A DNA stretch of 64,000 nucleotides from Planctomycetota bacterium (lineage in GTDB: Bacteria > Planctomycetota > UBA1135 > GCA-002686595), in assembly GCA_016795325.1 (NCBI GenBank), contig JAEUHY010000035.1:124001-188000 (forward strand). The letters run 5' to 3'. Position 1 is the stretch's first letter; each line of letters opens with the position of its first letter. Of the stretch, positions 19,240-28,772 are shown piece after piece. Both the position numbers and the translations under genes were made by a program. The notes beneath the pieces were generated by a model. The model was not told the origin of the DNA, did not search any database, and worked only from the letters and a program-made list of their open reading frames with translations.

Positions 19240-21039
19240 TCACAAACGCAGCGAATCGCCGCTTTCGTTCGGCCGCGGGCCTGCGCCGGCCGCGCGGGCG
19301 CCCGGATCGGCGAGCAGGCGGCGGTAGGCGCTGAGCACGTGCTGGCGCTCGAGCATGCCGACCACGCGCCGCGGCGCGTCGCGTTCGACCACGGGCAGCT
19401 GGCGGTAGCCGGCCTGGTCCATCTTGGTCAGCGCCGCCGCCAGCGACTCGTCGCCGAACACCGTCACGACGTTGCGCTCGCACAGGTCGGCGGCGATGGT
19501 CAGCGGGCCGAGCGCCTCGGCGGTCTTGGCGTCGAGCACGCGCAGGTCCTGCAGCGCGAGGATTCCGACCATCTCCTCGCGCTCGTCGACCACGACGAAG
19601 GCGTTGGCGCTCGACTCGCTGATCAGGGCCATCAGTTCCGGCGCGGTCGCGCTCGCCGCCACGCCGTCGAAGCCGCGGCTCATGGCGCTGCGGACCAGCA
19701 CGCCGCCCAGCGCCGACTGTTCGCGCCGCTGGCCGAGATCGATTCCACGCGCCGCCAGGGTGGCTTCGTCGATCGAATAGCGCTCCAGGCGACGCGAGAC
19801 GAACAGCGCGGCGGCCACCGCGACGAGCGTGGGCAGCACGGCCGTCGACGAGGAGCCGGTCATCTCGAACACCAGGAAGATCGAGGTCAGCGGCGCGCGC
19901 ACGGTTGCCGCGAGGAACGCGCCCATGCCGACCAGCGAGTACAGCGCCGGGCTCGCGCTCGCCTCCGGGCGCAACAGGTCCGCCGCGCCGCCGATCAGGC
20001 CGCCCAGCACCGCGCCGAAGCACAGCGACGGTCCGAACACGCCGCCCGCGCCGCCCGAACCGATCGTGATCGAGGTGGCGAGCATCTTGGCGAACAGCAG
20101 CACGCCCAGGCCCGCGAGCAGGCGCCAACCGCTCGCGCCTTCGCTCGCGAGCAGCGTTTCGATCACCTCGTGACCTGTGCCGAGCACGCCGACGCCGCTC
20201 AGCGCGAGCAAGCCGACCAACGCGCCGCCGAGCGCGGGTTTGTAGAGCGCGGGAACGCGCAACGCGGCGAAGCGCTTCTGCGTCCAGAAGAACAGGCGCG
20301 AGAACCACGCGCCGCACAGGCCGCAGGCGAGTCCGAGCAGCAGGTAGTGCAGCACCTCGCTCGAGGAGGCGAGTTCGAAGGCCGGGGCTTCGAACATGGG
20401 CGCGTCGCCGCGCATGGCGCGCGCCACCACCGTCGCCGACCCCGCGGCGACGACCACGCGCACGAAGTTGTGCAGGTCGTAATTGCCCGCGAGCACAATC
20501 TCCTGTGTGAAGAACACCGCCGCGATCGGCGCTCCGTAGGCGGCCGCGACGGCGGCGCTCGAGCCGCAGGCGACCATCACGCGCAGGCGCTCGCCGCCGA
20601 GCTGGCGCACGCGGCCGATCCAGGCCGCCATGCCGCCGCCGAGCGTCGCGATCGGGCCCTCGACGCCCGCCGAACCGCCCGAGCCGAGGGTCAGCGCCGC
20701 GGCGCACGTGCGCAGCAGCGTGCCGCGCAGGTCGATGTCCTTGGCGCGCAGGTGCAGCTTCTCGAGGAAGCCCGGCAACGCGTACCCGCCGACTTCGCTG
20801 TTCGTTGCGCGGCCGAGCAGCGCCACGGCGAGGCCGCCGAGCGCCGGCGTGGCGATCACCACGATCCACCACAGGCTCGGGCCGACCGGTTCGAACAGCG
20901 AGCCCGCGCCCGAGGCGAAGGCGCGCTGCGAGAGGCCGATCAGCAGGCGAAACGCGGCGTTCGCGAGCGCTCCGGCCGCGCCGATGGCGGCGGCGAGCAG
21001 CAAGAACTGCGTCTCGGGTTCCAGTCGCGGGCGGCGCAC
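19240..21039 (-). CDS. ClC-family chloride channel/transporter with CBS pair
   Basis: 599 residues from a GTG start. Multiple hydrophobic helices fill 1-430 with the ClC signatures GSGGSAGVEGP (gating glutamate E127) and GSGGAGGVFGPS. Residues about 455-590 form two CBS domains, which usually bind adenine nucleotides. By eye, the residue equivalent to the internal proton glutamate of E. coli ClC-ec1 (E203) is isoleucine (I181, in FFTQEIV), so passive chloride conduction or altered coupling is possible. Acts in the inner membrane. The next gene downstream is gcvP, across the palindromic element; no functional link is apparent. Confidence 0.9.
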   Translation of the reverse strand: MRRPRLEPETQFLLLAAAIGAAGALANAAFRLLIGLSQRAFASGAGSLFEPVGPSLWWIVVIATPALGGLAVALLGRATNSEVGGYALPGFLEKLHLRAKDIDLRGTLLRTCAAALTLGSGGSAGVEGPIATLGGGMAAWIGRVRQLGGERLRVMVACGSSAAVAAAYGAPIAAVFFTQEIVLAGNYDLHNFVRVVVAAGSATVVARAMRGDAPMFEAPAFELASSSEVLHYLLLGLACGLCGAWFSRLFFWTQKRFAALRVPALYKPALGGALVGLLALSGVGVLGTGHEVIETLLASEGASGWRLLAGLGVLLFAKMLATSITIGSGGAGGVFGPSLCFGAVLGGLIGGAADLLRPEASASPALYSLVGMGAFLAATVRAPLTSIFLVFEMTGSSSTAVLPTLVAVAAALFVSRRLERYSIDEATLAARGIDLGQRREQSALGGVLVRSAMSRGFDGVAASATAPELMALISESSANAFVVVDEREEMVGILALQDLRVLDAKTAEALGPLTIAADLCERNVVTVFGDESLAAALTKMDQAGYRQLPVVERDAPRRVVGMLERQHVLSAYRRLLADPGARAAGAGPRPNESGDSLRL

Positions 21040-21057
21040 CCCGCGAGCCTACGCGCA

Positions 21058-21098
21058 AACGGCCGCCGCCGCGACGCACTGTCGCAGCGGCGGCCGTT
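21058..21098 (-). terminator. Hairpin after the di-haem peroxidase gene
   Basis: AACGGCCGCCGC and GCGGCGGCCGTT form a perfect 12-bp stem with a 17-base loop, about 100 bases past the peroxidase stop on the minus strand and just before the ClC start. The A/T outer pairs are followed by a non-U-rich stretch, so the terminator role is tentative. Confidence 0.5.
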
Positions 21099-21196
21099 CA
21101 GGGTCGCACGATCCGCGTTCGCTGTTCCTGTTCCGCCGGGTGGTAGCGCCGGCGGATGCAGCGATGCGGGCGTGCGCTTGCCCCGCGAGAGACCGA

Positions 21197-22891
21197 TCAG
21201 AAGATCGTCATCTCCACTGCCTGGCTCGCCGAGAGGCGGCGGCCCAGCCCATCGGGGTCGACCACGACCCACTGCGCGTAGAGCGGCAGGCCGATGAGCA
21301 ACGGATCCTGCCCGAGGTCGACGTCGATCGAGGCCCAGCCTTGGCCCGCGCCTGCGCCGTTCAGGGCGCCGTAGCGGATGCGCTTGGTGAGCGGGTTGGC
21401 CCAGTCGACGTACAGCTGCGCGCCTTGGAACGGCACGCCGATGTTGTTGCCGAAGGAGCCCACGAGCAGGATCGCGGTCTTGCCGGCGTTGCCGCGGTCG
21501 ACGCCGACGGTCCAGCTCGCGTTCTCGTAGTGCGCGGGCTCGAGGGCCACGATCTGCGGGACGAATCCGCCCGTGCCCGCGGTGCCGACGCCGATCGGAT
21601 CGGGCGTGCGGACCGACTCGGCGTACAGCACCGGGCGGTCGAACGGTGCGGTCTGCGCGGCGACGCGCGGGTCGTTCATCGGGCGCTTGAGGAACGCGAC
21701 CAGCGCGGCCTTCTGCGCCGGAGTCAGCCCGATCGGCGCGACCGCGGGCGACTTGTTGGGCGCGTTGAAGTCGCCGCCGCGGTCGTAGAAGTCGACCACG
21801 TCCTCGAGCGTCGCAAAGCGGCCGTTGTGGAAGTACGGGGCGCGCAACTCGACGTTGAGCAAGGTCGGCGTCCGCATGCGGCCGCGGTCGGCGTTGTTGC
21901 CGGTGACGTTAAAGCGTCCCAGGTCGTCGTTCTGCGGCCGAATCCCGGTGTAGTGGAAGTTGTTGTCGGTCAGGAACGGCCCGCCGTGGCACACGTTGCA
22001 GCGGCCGATCGTCTGGAAGATCTGGCGGCCTTGGTTTTCCAGCGGAGTCAGCGCGGCGGCGGGCGAGCCGGGCGGCTGGCTGATCGGCGCTTGGTTGGCG
22101 ATCAGCGTGCGCTCGTAGGTCGCGATCGCCATGGCGATGCGCGCGGGCGTCACGCCGGCCGTGCCGAAGGCCTCGAGGAACAGCTGCTCGTAGGTGCGGC
22201 CGTTGATGTAGTTGGTCAGCACCGCCGGCACGTTCGGCGAGAGGCGCAGCGGCGCCAGCGGCGCGATGCGCGCGGCGACGCTCGTCCAATCGACGCCGTC
22301 GTGGCCCATCTCGACGCTGCTCACGACCGGGCCCGCGGCCTGGCTCTCGAGCGCCGCGCCGCCGTTCAGGAGCAGCACGCCGGTGACCGGGTCTTCGAAC
22401 GTGCCGTTGGCGCGCCCATCCCAGAACAGCAGCGGCACGTAGGCCGAGTTGATCGTGGTCATCGCGCGCCGGCCGGTGACCTGGCGCTCGAGCCGGAAGG
22501 CGGGATCGAGGGTGAAGGTGTCGGCGTCCAGACCGCGCACGACGCCCGGCGAACCCAGGATGTCATCGGCGGTCAGCAGCGTTGCGTCGGGCCCGGCGTG
22601 GCGGGCGGAGGCGGGCTGGCCGGCGGTGCGCGGATCGGAGCCGCCCGCGTTCGGGATGTGGCACGAGCCGCAGGCCATCGTGCTCGTCGAGGACAGCTGC
22701 TCGTCCCAAAAGAGCACCTTGCCGAGGTTGACCTTGTTCGGCGTGGTCAGGTTGCCCGCCGGCGCGGGCGGAGGCGGGGGCAACGGGCCGCCGGTGGGCG
22801 GCGGGGGCGGAGGCGGCGGACCGCCTTGAGCCGAGGCGAGGTGCGGGATGGTCGCGGCCACGAGCAGTCCGAGGAGCAGCGTGTTGCGCAT
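21197..22891 (-). CDS. Secreted di-haem cytochrome c peroxidase/MauG-like protein
   Basis: 564 residues with a signal peptide (MRNTLLLGLLVAATIPHLASA) and a Pro/Gly-rich linker including eight consecutive prolines. The catalytic region follows with two c-type haem sites, CGSCH (C73, C76, H77) and CNVCH (C298, C301, H302), plus GRFATLEDVVDFYDRGG, typical of bacterial cytochrome c peroxidases and MauG relatives. The last 130 residues form an extra beta-rich domain (ILLVGSFGNNIGVPFQGAQL, ending SASQAVEMTIF), not part of standard peroxidases. It should act in the periplasm, reducing hydrogen peroxide or oxidising a partner protein. The ATG at 22891 was preferred over an upstream one because it opens the signal peptide. 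Confidence 0.9.
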   Translation of the reverse strand: MRNTLLLGLLVAATIPHLASAQGGPPPPPPPPTGGPLPPPPPAPAGNLTTPNKVNLGKVLFWDEQLSSTSTMACGSCHIPNAGGSDPRTAGQPASARHAGPDATLLTADDILGSPGVVRGLDADTFTLDPAFRLERQVTGRRAMTTINSAYVPLLFWDGRANGTFEDPVTGVLLLNGGAALESQAAGPVVSSVEMGHDGVDWTSVAARIAPLAPLRLSPNVPAVLTNYINGRTYEQLFLEAFGTAGVTPARIAMAIATYERTLIANQAPISQPPGSPAAALTPLENQGRQIFQTIGRCNVCHGGPFLTDNNFHYTGIRPQNDDLGRFNVTGNNADRGRMRTPTLLNVELRAPYFHNGRFATLEDVVDFYDRGGDFNAPNKSPAVAPIGLTPAQKAALVAFLKRPMNDPRVAAQTAPFDRPVLYAESVRTPDPIGVGTAGTGGFVPQIVALEPAHYENASWTVGVDRGNAGKTAILLVGSFGNNIGVPFQGAQLYVDWANPLTKRIRYGALNGAGAGQGWASIDVDLGQDPLLIGLPLYAQWVVVDPDGLGRRLSASQAVEMTIF

Positions 22892-22900
22892 TGCAGTGGA

Positions 22901-22918
22901 GACGGTGGGGCCACCGTC
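22901..22918. promoter_or_regulatory. Perfect dyad just before the peroxidase start
   Basis: GACGGTGG-GG-CCACCGTC is an 8-bp perfect dyad 9 bases upstream of the peroxidase ATG. It could be an operator overlapping the transcription start or a leader hairpin that affects translation. Confidence 0.4.
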
Positions 22919-23131
22919 GAGGCTTGCCAGAAACGAGGTGTGTCCAGGGAGCGACGGACGCGAGCCTGCCGCTCGCGACCGTCGGGGTGCGCGACCGGCG
23001 ACGAGGGTCGCCACGCGCAGACGTCCTCAGGAACACCCAACTCTACGGCGAGTTCCGCACAGCCTTTACGTTTCGTTCGCGCAGAGGCGGTGCATGACGC
23101 TCACGTGCACGTTCGAGTTTCTCGGCCGCGC

Positions 23132-24550
23132 TCAGCGCTGCAGCGCCTGGGTCGTGAGGAACTCCTCGAGGCCGTGCACTCCGAACTCGCGGCCGTGGCC
23201 CGAGCGCTTGAAGCCCCCGAACGGCGCGAGCAGGTTGAACTTGCCGCCGTTGAGTTCGACCTGGCCGACGCGCAGCGCGCGCGCCACGCGCTCCGCGCGA
23301 GCGGCGTCGTTCGACCACACGGCCGCCGCCAGGCCGTAGTCCGAGTCGTTGGCGAGTTCGATTGCGTGCTCGTCGCCGTCGTGCGCGAGGATCGCCAGCA
23401 CAGGCCCGAAAATTTCCTCGCGTGCGATGCGCATGCCGCGCTCGACGCGCGTGAAGACCGTCGGAGTGAGAAACCACCCGCGCGCGCAGTGCGCGGGCGC
23501 CTCAACGCCGCCGCACACCAGTTGTGCGCCTTCTTCGACGCCGCTGCGCACGAGGTCTCGCACGCGCTCGCGCTGCGCCGAACTCACCAGCGGTCCCAGG
23601 CGCGTCGCCGCGTCGAACGGATCGCCGACGACGAACCCACGCGCCGCTTCGACGGCGAGGCGCGTCGCCTCCTCGAGGCGCGCGCGCGGCACGAGCATGC
23701 GCGTGAGCGCGCTGCAGGTCTGGCCCGAGTTGAGCAAACACGCGCCGACGCCGTTCTTCACCGCGCGCGGCAGGTCGGCGTCGTCGAGAATCAAGTTGGC
23801 GGACTTGCCGCCGAGCTCGAGCGACACGCGCACGAGGTTGCGCGCGGCGAGCTCGCTCACGCGCTGGCCGGCGCGCGTCGAGCCGGTGAACGAGAGCGCG
23901 TCGAGGCCGGGGTGCGACGCGAGGGCTTCGCCCGCTTCGGCGCCCGTGCCGGACACCAGGTTGAACACGCCCGGCGGCAGGCCGCAGGCCTCGACGAGCT
24001 GCGCGAATTCGAAGGCGCACAGCGGCGTTTGTTCGCTGGGCTTCACGACCACCGTGCAGCCGGCGGCGAGCGCCGCGCCGACCTTGAGCACGATCTGGTG
24101 CAGCGGATAGTTCCACGGCGTGATGCAGCCGACGACGCCGAGCGGCACGCGCAGCACGAGCGAGTTCTCGACGCGGCGCTCGAACTCGTACTCGGAGGCG
24201 AGCTTCGCGAAGCTCGCCAGCACGGCGGCCGGCAGGCCCGCTTGCACACGCTTGGAGAGCTCGTAGGGCATGCCCAATTCGCGCGTGATCGTGCGCGCCA
24301 AATCGTCGCGGCGCGCAGCGAGAGCCGCGGCGAGCCGCGTGAGGTGCTCGGCCCGCTCGCGCGGCGGCGTGCGCGACCAGGGGCCGAAGGCTGCGCGCGC
24401 GGCCGCGACGGCGGCGTCGACCTCCGCGCGCCCGGAGCGCGGCGCCGACCCGATCGGCGCCTCGTGCGTCGGATCGAGCACCTCGAGCGCTTCTCCGCCC
24501 GCCGTCGCGCGCCAGGCGCCGCCCACGAACACCCGCTGAAAATGCTGCAT
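23132..24550 (-). CDS. NAD(P)-dependent aldehyde dehydrogenase
   Basis: 472 residues, the usual length for the ALDH superfamily. PWNYP (N147) and the nucleotide-binding FTGSTRAG are present. The catalytic base is in LELGGKS (E245), the nucleophile in NSGQTCSA (C279), and EEIFGPV lies near the C-terminus. It oxidises an aldehyde to the acid in the cytoplasm; closest in style to broad-range betaine-aldehyde/succinate-semialdehyde-type enzymes, and the substrate cannot be fixed from sequence. The gene stands alone, divergent from the PilZ gene, with a TATCGT hexamer 7 bases before the start. Confidence 0.92.
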   Translation of the reverse strand: MQHFQRVFVGGAWRATAGGEALEVLDPTHEAPIGSAPRSGRAEVDAAVAAARAAFGPWSRTPPRERAEHLTRLAAALAARRDDLARTITRELGMPYELSKRVQAGLPAAVLASFAKLASEYEFERRVENSLVLRVPLGVVGCITPWNYPLHQIVLKVGAALAAGCTVVVKPSEQTPLCAFEFAQLVEACGLPPGVFNLVSGTGAEAGEALASHPGLDALSFTGSTRAGQRVSELAARNLVRVSLELGGKSANLILDDADLPRAVKNGVGACLLNSGQTCSALTRMLVPRARLEEATRLAVEAARGFVVGDPFDAATRLGPLVSSAQRERVRDLVRSGVEEGAQLVCGGVEAPAHCARGWFLTPTVFTRVERGMRIAREEIFGPVLAILAHDGDEHAIELANDSDYGLAAAVWSNDAARAERVARALRVGQVELNGGKFNLLAPFGGFKRSGHGREFGVHGLEEFLTTQALQR

Positions 24551-24557
24551 GGGGCCG

Positions 24558-24563
24558 ACGATA
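24558..24563 (-). promoter_or_regulatory. Candidate -10 hexamer of the aldehyde dehydrogenase gene
   Basis: TATCGT on the minus strand ends 7 bases before the ATG at 24550, again with no space for a normal leader. Confidence 0.4.
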
Positions 24564-24688
24564 GTCGGAAAGACGCGACGCTCGCAGGGATCGCTCAAGT
24601 TCTGCGCCGCTGGCGCGCGATGCAGTCCGGATCCGAGCCCCAGCGCGCAGCCCAAAGACCCCAACCGAGAGCTCCGGAGCCACGCTCC

Positions 24689-25453
24689 ATGTTCTTCAAG
24701 AAGAAGCCGCCGACGCCAGCGACGCCCGCCACCCGCGCGGAGCAGCGCGCCCAATACCGCAAGCGCAACACCAAGTCGACGCCGCTCGAAGCCACGCTGC
24801 GCGCGCCGAAGTGGGATCCGCTGCGTGTGGAGCTGGTCGATCTCTCCGTGCGCGGCGCGTGCATTCGCGTGGCGTTCGCCCAGGACCGCAACCTCAAGGT
24901 CGACGACTTGGTCGAGCTCTCGATCGGCAGCATGATGCGCAACGAGGTCCAGACCGCGGCGCGGGTGGCCAACATCACACGCGACGGCGAGAGCCACATC
25001 CGCTACGGGCTGCAGTTCGTCAACGTCAACAACCTCTACGCGCAGCTCGACGGCTTCTACGCGCGGCACTTCAACCGCCGGCGCAACGCACGCGTCGTGC
25101 CTTCGCTCGACCGCAAGGTGCAGGTCAAGGCGCGCTGGGCGGGTGAAGAAGTGTCCGGGCACGTGTTCGACATCAGCGCCTCGGGAATCGGGATCGTGCT
25201 GACCAAGGACAGCTCGGCGCGCATCGCGGACGTGCCGGCGCTCGAGCTCACGCTGCGCCTGCCGGGCAGCGCGATCGAGTGCGCGGGCCGCGCGACGATC
25301 CGCCACCGCACGCCGCTCAACCAGCACACGCTCATCGGGCTCGAGTTCGAGCTCGGCGACGAAGCCGGTTTCGCGCGCCACGCGGCGGAGATCGCGAGCT
25401 TCGTCGACAAGCGCACCCAAGAGATGAACCAGTGGGAGAAGAGCTGGGGCTGA
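24689..25453 (+). CDS. Tandem PilZ-domain protein
   Basis: 254 residues with two PilZ-like beta-barrels. The first (about 20-130) has an arginine-rich entry (AQYRKRN) and DLSVRGACI. The second (about 130-245) has RRRNARVVP and [11 protein letters not shown], matching the RxxxR and (D/N)xSxxG c-di-GMP-binding motifs. The first domain lacks a clean RxxxR and may not bind. No catalytic or membrane part is present, so it is probably a cytoplasmic c-di-GMP effector acting on motility, polysaccharide or envelope targets. The ATG at 24689 opens a basic, lysine-rich start; a longer upstream reading frame carries no domain. Confidence 0.82.
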   Translation: MFFKKKPPTPATPATRAEQRAQYRKRNTKSTPLEATLRAPKWDPLRVELVDLSVRGACIRVAFAQDRNLKVDDLVELSIGSMMRNEVQTAARVANITRDGESHIRYGLQFVNVNNLYAQLDGFYARHFNRRRNARVVPSLDRKVQVKARWAGEEVSGHVFDISASGIGIVLTKDSSARIADVPALELTLRLPGSAIECAGRATIRHRTPLNQHTLIGLEFELGDEAGFARHAAEIASFVDKRTQEMNQWEKSWG

Positions 25454-25476
25454 TTCCCAGCGCGGCGCGCGGCGGC

Positions 25477-25482
25477 TAGAAC
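25477..25482 (+). promoter_or_regulatory. Candidate -10 hexamer before the redoxin/monooxygenase-like gene
   Basis: TAGAAC (then T) ends 8 bases before the ATG at 25491. Confidence 0.35.
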
Positions 25483-25490
25483 TGGCGGGC

Positions 25491-27254
25491 ATGACGAGCC
25501 CGTTGCTTGCGTTGGCGCTGTGTTGTTTCGGCGCTCCACTGCAGGAGGGCGCGCCCGCTCAGGCGCAGCTCGGCGCCCCGCTGCCGAACGTGCGCTTCCT
25601 CGACACGCGCGGCCTCACGCGCGAGCTGAGCGAACTCGCCGCGCAGCGGCCGCTGGCGGTGATGTTCGCGACGCTCGATTGCCCGCTCGCGCGCCGCTAC
25701 GTGCCGCGCTTCGTCGAGCTCGAGCGCAAGCTGCGCGCACGCGGCGTCGGCTTCGCGCTCGTCGATGTCGGGCCGCTCGACAGCGTGCCGCAGATCGCCG
25801 ACCTGCAAGTCGAGAGCGGCGCGGCTTTTCCGTTCGTGAAGGACTTCGACGGGCAGGTGGCGCGCGCCTTCGGCGCCGAGCGAACGCCGCACTTCATGCT
25901 GCTCGATGCGCAGCGGCGGCTGGTCTACCGCGGCCGGCTCGACGCGCAGTACCGCCTCGGCGGCGTGAACCCGAACGCGGGCCGCGCGGACCTGGAGCTC
26001 GCCATCGAAGACCTGCTCGCCGGACGCGAGGTGCAGGTGGGGGAGACCGCGGTCGAGGGCTGTGAGCTCGAGGCGCTCGGTCCGCCGGCGCCGCGTCCGG
26101 AGCTGACCTGGTCGCGCGACATCGCGGGCATCGTTCAGCGCGCGTGCCAGGACTGCCATCGCCCCGGAACCGCCGCGCCGTTTTCGCTGCTGACCTACGA
26201 AGACGTCGCCCGTCGCGCCGCGACGATCGCCGAGGTCGTCGACGAACGCCGCATGCCGCCCTGGTTCGCGTCGCCCAAACACGGCGTGTTCGAGAGCGCG
26301 CCCGCGTTCAGCGCCGAGGAGCGCAACATGCTTGTGGGCTGGGCGCTCGCCGGAGCGCCCGCCGGCGATCTGACGCAGGCGCCGCCGCCGCGTGTGTTCG
26401 ACACGAGCCGCTGGCGCATCGGCGAGCCCGACCTCGTGCTCGAGCAAGCCAAGGCGAGCGAGCTGCCGGCGGACGGCTACGTTCCGTACCGCTACATCGT
26501 GCTCAACCACATCTTCGCGCACGACACGTGGGTCGAAGCGCTCGAGATCTCGCCCGACAACGCGCGTGTCGTGCACCACGCGAACCTGGGCTACTTCAAG
26601 TTCGGCGAGTCGTTCAAGACCGAGAACTTCCTCACCGGCTACGTGCCCGGCGGCGCGCCGATGCAGTGCGGCCCCGGCGTCGCGCTGTTCATCCCGGCGG
26701 GATCGCTGCTCGGTTTGCAGACGCACTTCGTCACCACGGGTTCGCCCGAGCGCGCCAAGCTCTCGGTGGCGCTGCGTTTTCCGCGTGCTCCTGTTCAGCA
26801 GCGCATGCGCCACTTCCAGATCACCACCTCGCGCTTCGAGATCCCGCCGCACGCCGCGGCGCATCCGGTGAAGGCGCAGCGCCGCTTCGAAGCCGACTCC
26901 GTGGGCGTCGGGATGTTCGTGCACATGCACCTGCGCGGGCGCGACATGACGTTCACGGCGAGCTACCCCGACGGGCGCGACGAGATCCTGCTGCGTGTGC
27001 CCAACTACAATTTCGACTGGCAGCAGGCTTACCGCTGGCGACCGGGCGCGCAGAGCTTCCCGGCTGGCACGCGCGTCAGCGTGCTCGCGCACTTCGACAA
27101 CTCGCGCTTCAACCCCTTCAACCCCGACCCCGACGCGACCGTGCGCTTCGGCCAGCAGACCGTCGACGAGATGATGATGGGGTTCCTGTTCTACGTCGAA
27201 GCCCAGGAGCGCATGGGGCTCGTCGTCGACCCGGCGACGGGCGCCGCGCGCTGA
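25491..27254 (+). CDS. Redoxin / haem-motif / copper monooxygenase-like fusion protein
   Basis: 587 residues with a signal peptide. Residues about 27-180 are a thioredoxin-fold redoxin domain whose active site has one cysteine (DCPLA, C64) instead of CxxC. Next comes a CxxCH haem-type motif (CQDCH; C219, C222, H223) in a context (PGTAAPFSLLTYEDV, RRMPPWF) found in planctomycete and acidobacterial secreted proteins. The C-terminal region (about 300-560) resembles type II copper, ascorbate-dependent monooxygenases, with HANLGYF, HFVTTG and HMHLRGRDM (H478, H480 as likely copper ligands). It probably acts as a periplasmic oxidoreductase; substrate unknown. The three-part layout recurs in this phylum. 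Confidence 0.8.
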   Translation: MTSPLLALALCCFGAPLQEGAPAQAQLGAPLPNVRFLDTRGLTRELSELAAQRPLAVMFATLDCPLARRYVPRFVELERKLRARGVGFALVDVGPLDSVPQIADLQVESGAAFPFVKDFDGQVARAFGAERTPHFMLLDAQRRLVYRGRLDAQYRLGGVNPNAGRADLELAIEDLLAGREVQVGETAVEGCELEALGPPAPRPELTWSRDIAGIVQRACQDCHRPGTAAPFSLLTYEDVARRAATIAEVVDERRMPPWFASPKHGVFESAPAFSAEERNMLVGWALAGAPAGDLTQAPPPRVFDTSRWRIGEPDLVLEQAKASELPADGYVPYRYIVLNHIFAHDTWVEALEISPDNARVVHHANLGYFKFGESFKTENFLTGYVPGGAPMQCGPGVALFIPAGSLLGLQTHFVTTGSPERAKLSVALRFPRAPVQQRMRHFQITTSRFEIPPHAAAHPVKAQRRFEADSVGVGMFVHMHLRGRDMTFTASYPDGRDEILLRVPNYNFDWQQAYRWRPGAQSFPAGTRVSVLAHFDNSRFNPFNPDPDATVRFGQQTVDEMMMGFLFYVEAQERMGLVVDPATGAAR

Positions 27255-27342
27255 GTTGGCCCGCGTTGGTGCGCGGGCACGGATTGTTGCGTATGGCGAA
27301 CGGCGCGTGGGCGCGCGAGGGTCGGCGGCTTGGAGCCACCCG

Positions 27343-28713
27343 ATGCCCGTCATCTACGAACCGTTCAAGATCAAGACCGTCGAGGCGCTCGCGCAACTCA
27401 CGCGTGAGGAACGCGCGGCGCTGCTCGAGCAGTCCGGAAACAATTTGTTCCTCGTACCGGCGCAGGCCGTCACGTTCGACTTCTTGACCGACTCCGGTCA
27501 GGCCGCGATGTCGACCGAGCAGTGGGCCGCGATGATGCGCGCGGACGAGAGCTACGCCGGCTCGCGCTCGTTCCAACGCTTCGAGAGCGCGGTGCGTGAG
27601 CTGTGCGGCTACCGCCACGTGATTCCGACGCACCAGGGACGCGCCGCGGAGCGCATCCTGTTCTCGCTCACGGTGCGCAAGGGCTCGCTGATCCCGAGCA
27701 ACTGCCACTTCGACACGACGCGCGCCAACATCGAGTACGGCGGCGGAGAGGCGCTCGACCTCGTCATCGCCGAGGCGTCCGATCCGCAGTCGCCGCACCC
27801 CTTCAAGGGCGACGTCGACCTCGCGCGCCTCGAGCGCGTCGTGCGCGAGCGACGCGCCGACATTCCGCTGGGCATGGTGACGATCACCAACAACTCCGCG
27901 GGCGGGCAGCCGGTGAGCCTCGCCAACCTGCGCGGCGTCTCACGCATCCTGCGCGCCGCGGGAGTGCCGTTCCTCCTCGACGCGTGCCGTTTCGCGGAGA
28001 ACTGCTGGTTCATCAAGCAGCGCGAGCCCGGTCAGCGCGAACGCAGCGTGGCCGAAATCGCGCGCGAGGTCTTCTCGCTCGCCGACGGTTGCACGGTCAG
28101 CGGCAAGAAGGACGCGCTCGTGAACATGGGCGGCTTCCTGGCGCTCAACGACGACGAACTCGCTGCGCGCGCGCGCAATCTGCTGATCCTGACGGAGGGC
28201 TTTCCGACCTACGGCGGTTGCTCGGCGCGCGACCTCGAGGCGATGGCGGTGGGACTGCACGAGGTGCTCGACGAGCGCTATCTCGAGTACCGCGCGCAGA
28301 GCACCGCGTACCTCGCCGAGGGGCTCAACCGCGCCGGAATCTGCACTGTGCAGCCGCCCGGCGGCCACGCGGTGTACATCGACGCGCGTGCGCTCCTGCC
28401 GCACATCCCTCCGGAGCAGTTCCCCGGCCAAGCGCTCGCCTGCGAGCTGTTCCTGCACGGCGGCATCCGCAGCTGCGAGATCGGCTCGGTGATGTTCGGC
28501 CGGCGCGACGCCGACGGCGTGTTCGTGCCGGCGCGCAATGAGCTCGTACGGCTGGCGATCCCGCGGCGCGTCTACACACAGAGTCACATCGACCGCGTGA
28601 TCGAGCTGGCAGGTGAAGTCGCGTCGCGGGCGTCGACCTTGCGCGGTTTGCGCATGACGTACCGCCCGCCGTACTTGCCGCACTTCACGGGGCGCTTCGA
28701 AGCACTGGGGTGA
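27343..28713 (+). CDS. tnaA: Tryptophanase (possibly tyrosine phenol-lyase-like)
   Basis: 456 residues, a PLP beta-eliminating lyase. The PLP lysine is K256 in SGKKDALVNMGG; TNNSAGGQPVSLAN and EGFPTYGG match the family. Two positions favour tryptophanase over tyrosine phenol-lyase: D124 in FDTTR (Asp in TnaA, Thr in the phenol-lyase) and SCEIGS, where the phenol-lyase has a substrate-binding arginine. The overall length (456) and the KKD-LVN context are nearer the phenol-lyase, so specificity is inferred. The enzyme would split tryptophan into indole, pyruvate and ammonia in the cytoplasm. No tnaC leader peptide or tnaB permease is visible. ATG at 27343 chosen because homology begins directly after it. 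Confidence 0.88.
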   Translation: MPVIYEPFKIKTVEALAQLTREERAALLEQSGNNLFLVPAQAVTFDFLTDSGQAAMSTEQWAAMMRADESYAGSRSFQRFESAVRELCGYRHVIPTHQGRAAERILFSLTVRKGSLIPSNCHFDTTRANIEYGGGEALDLVIAEASDPQSPHPFKGDVDLARLERVVRERRADIPLGMVTITNNSAGGQPVSLANLRGVSRILRAAGVPFLLDACRFAENCWFIKQREPGQRERSVAEIAREVFSLADGCTVSGKKDALVNMGGFLALNDDELAARARNLLILTEGFPTYGGCSARDLEAMAVGLHEVLDERYLEYRAQSTAYLAEGLNRAGICTVQPPGGHAVYIDARALLPHIPPEQFPGQALACELFLHGGIRSCEIGSVMFGRRDADGVFVPARNELVRLAIPRRVYTQSHIDRVIELAGEVASRASTLRGLRMTYRPPYLPHFTGRFEALG

Positions 28714-28772
28714 CCACGCCCGCGGTTGTGCGGCGCCAGTCGTACGGCGCCGGAGCAATTTGCACCGTACGA

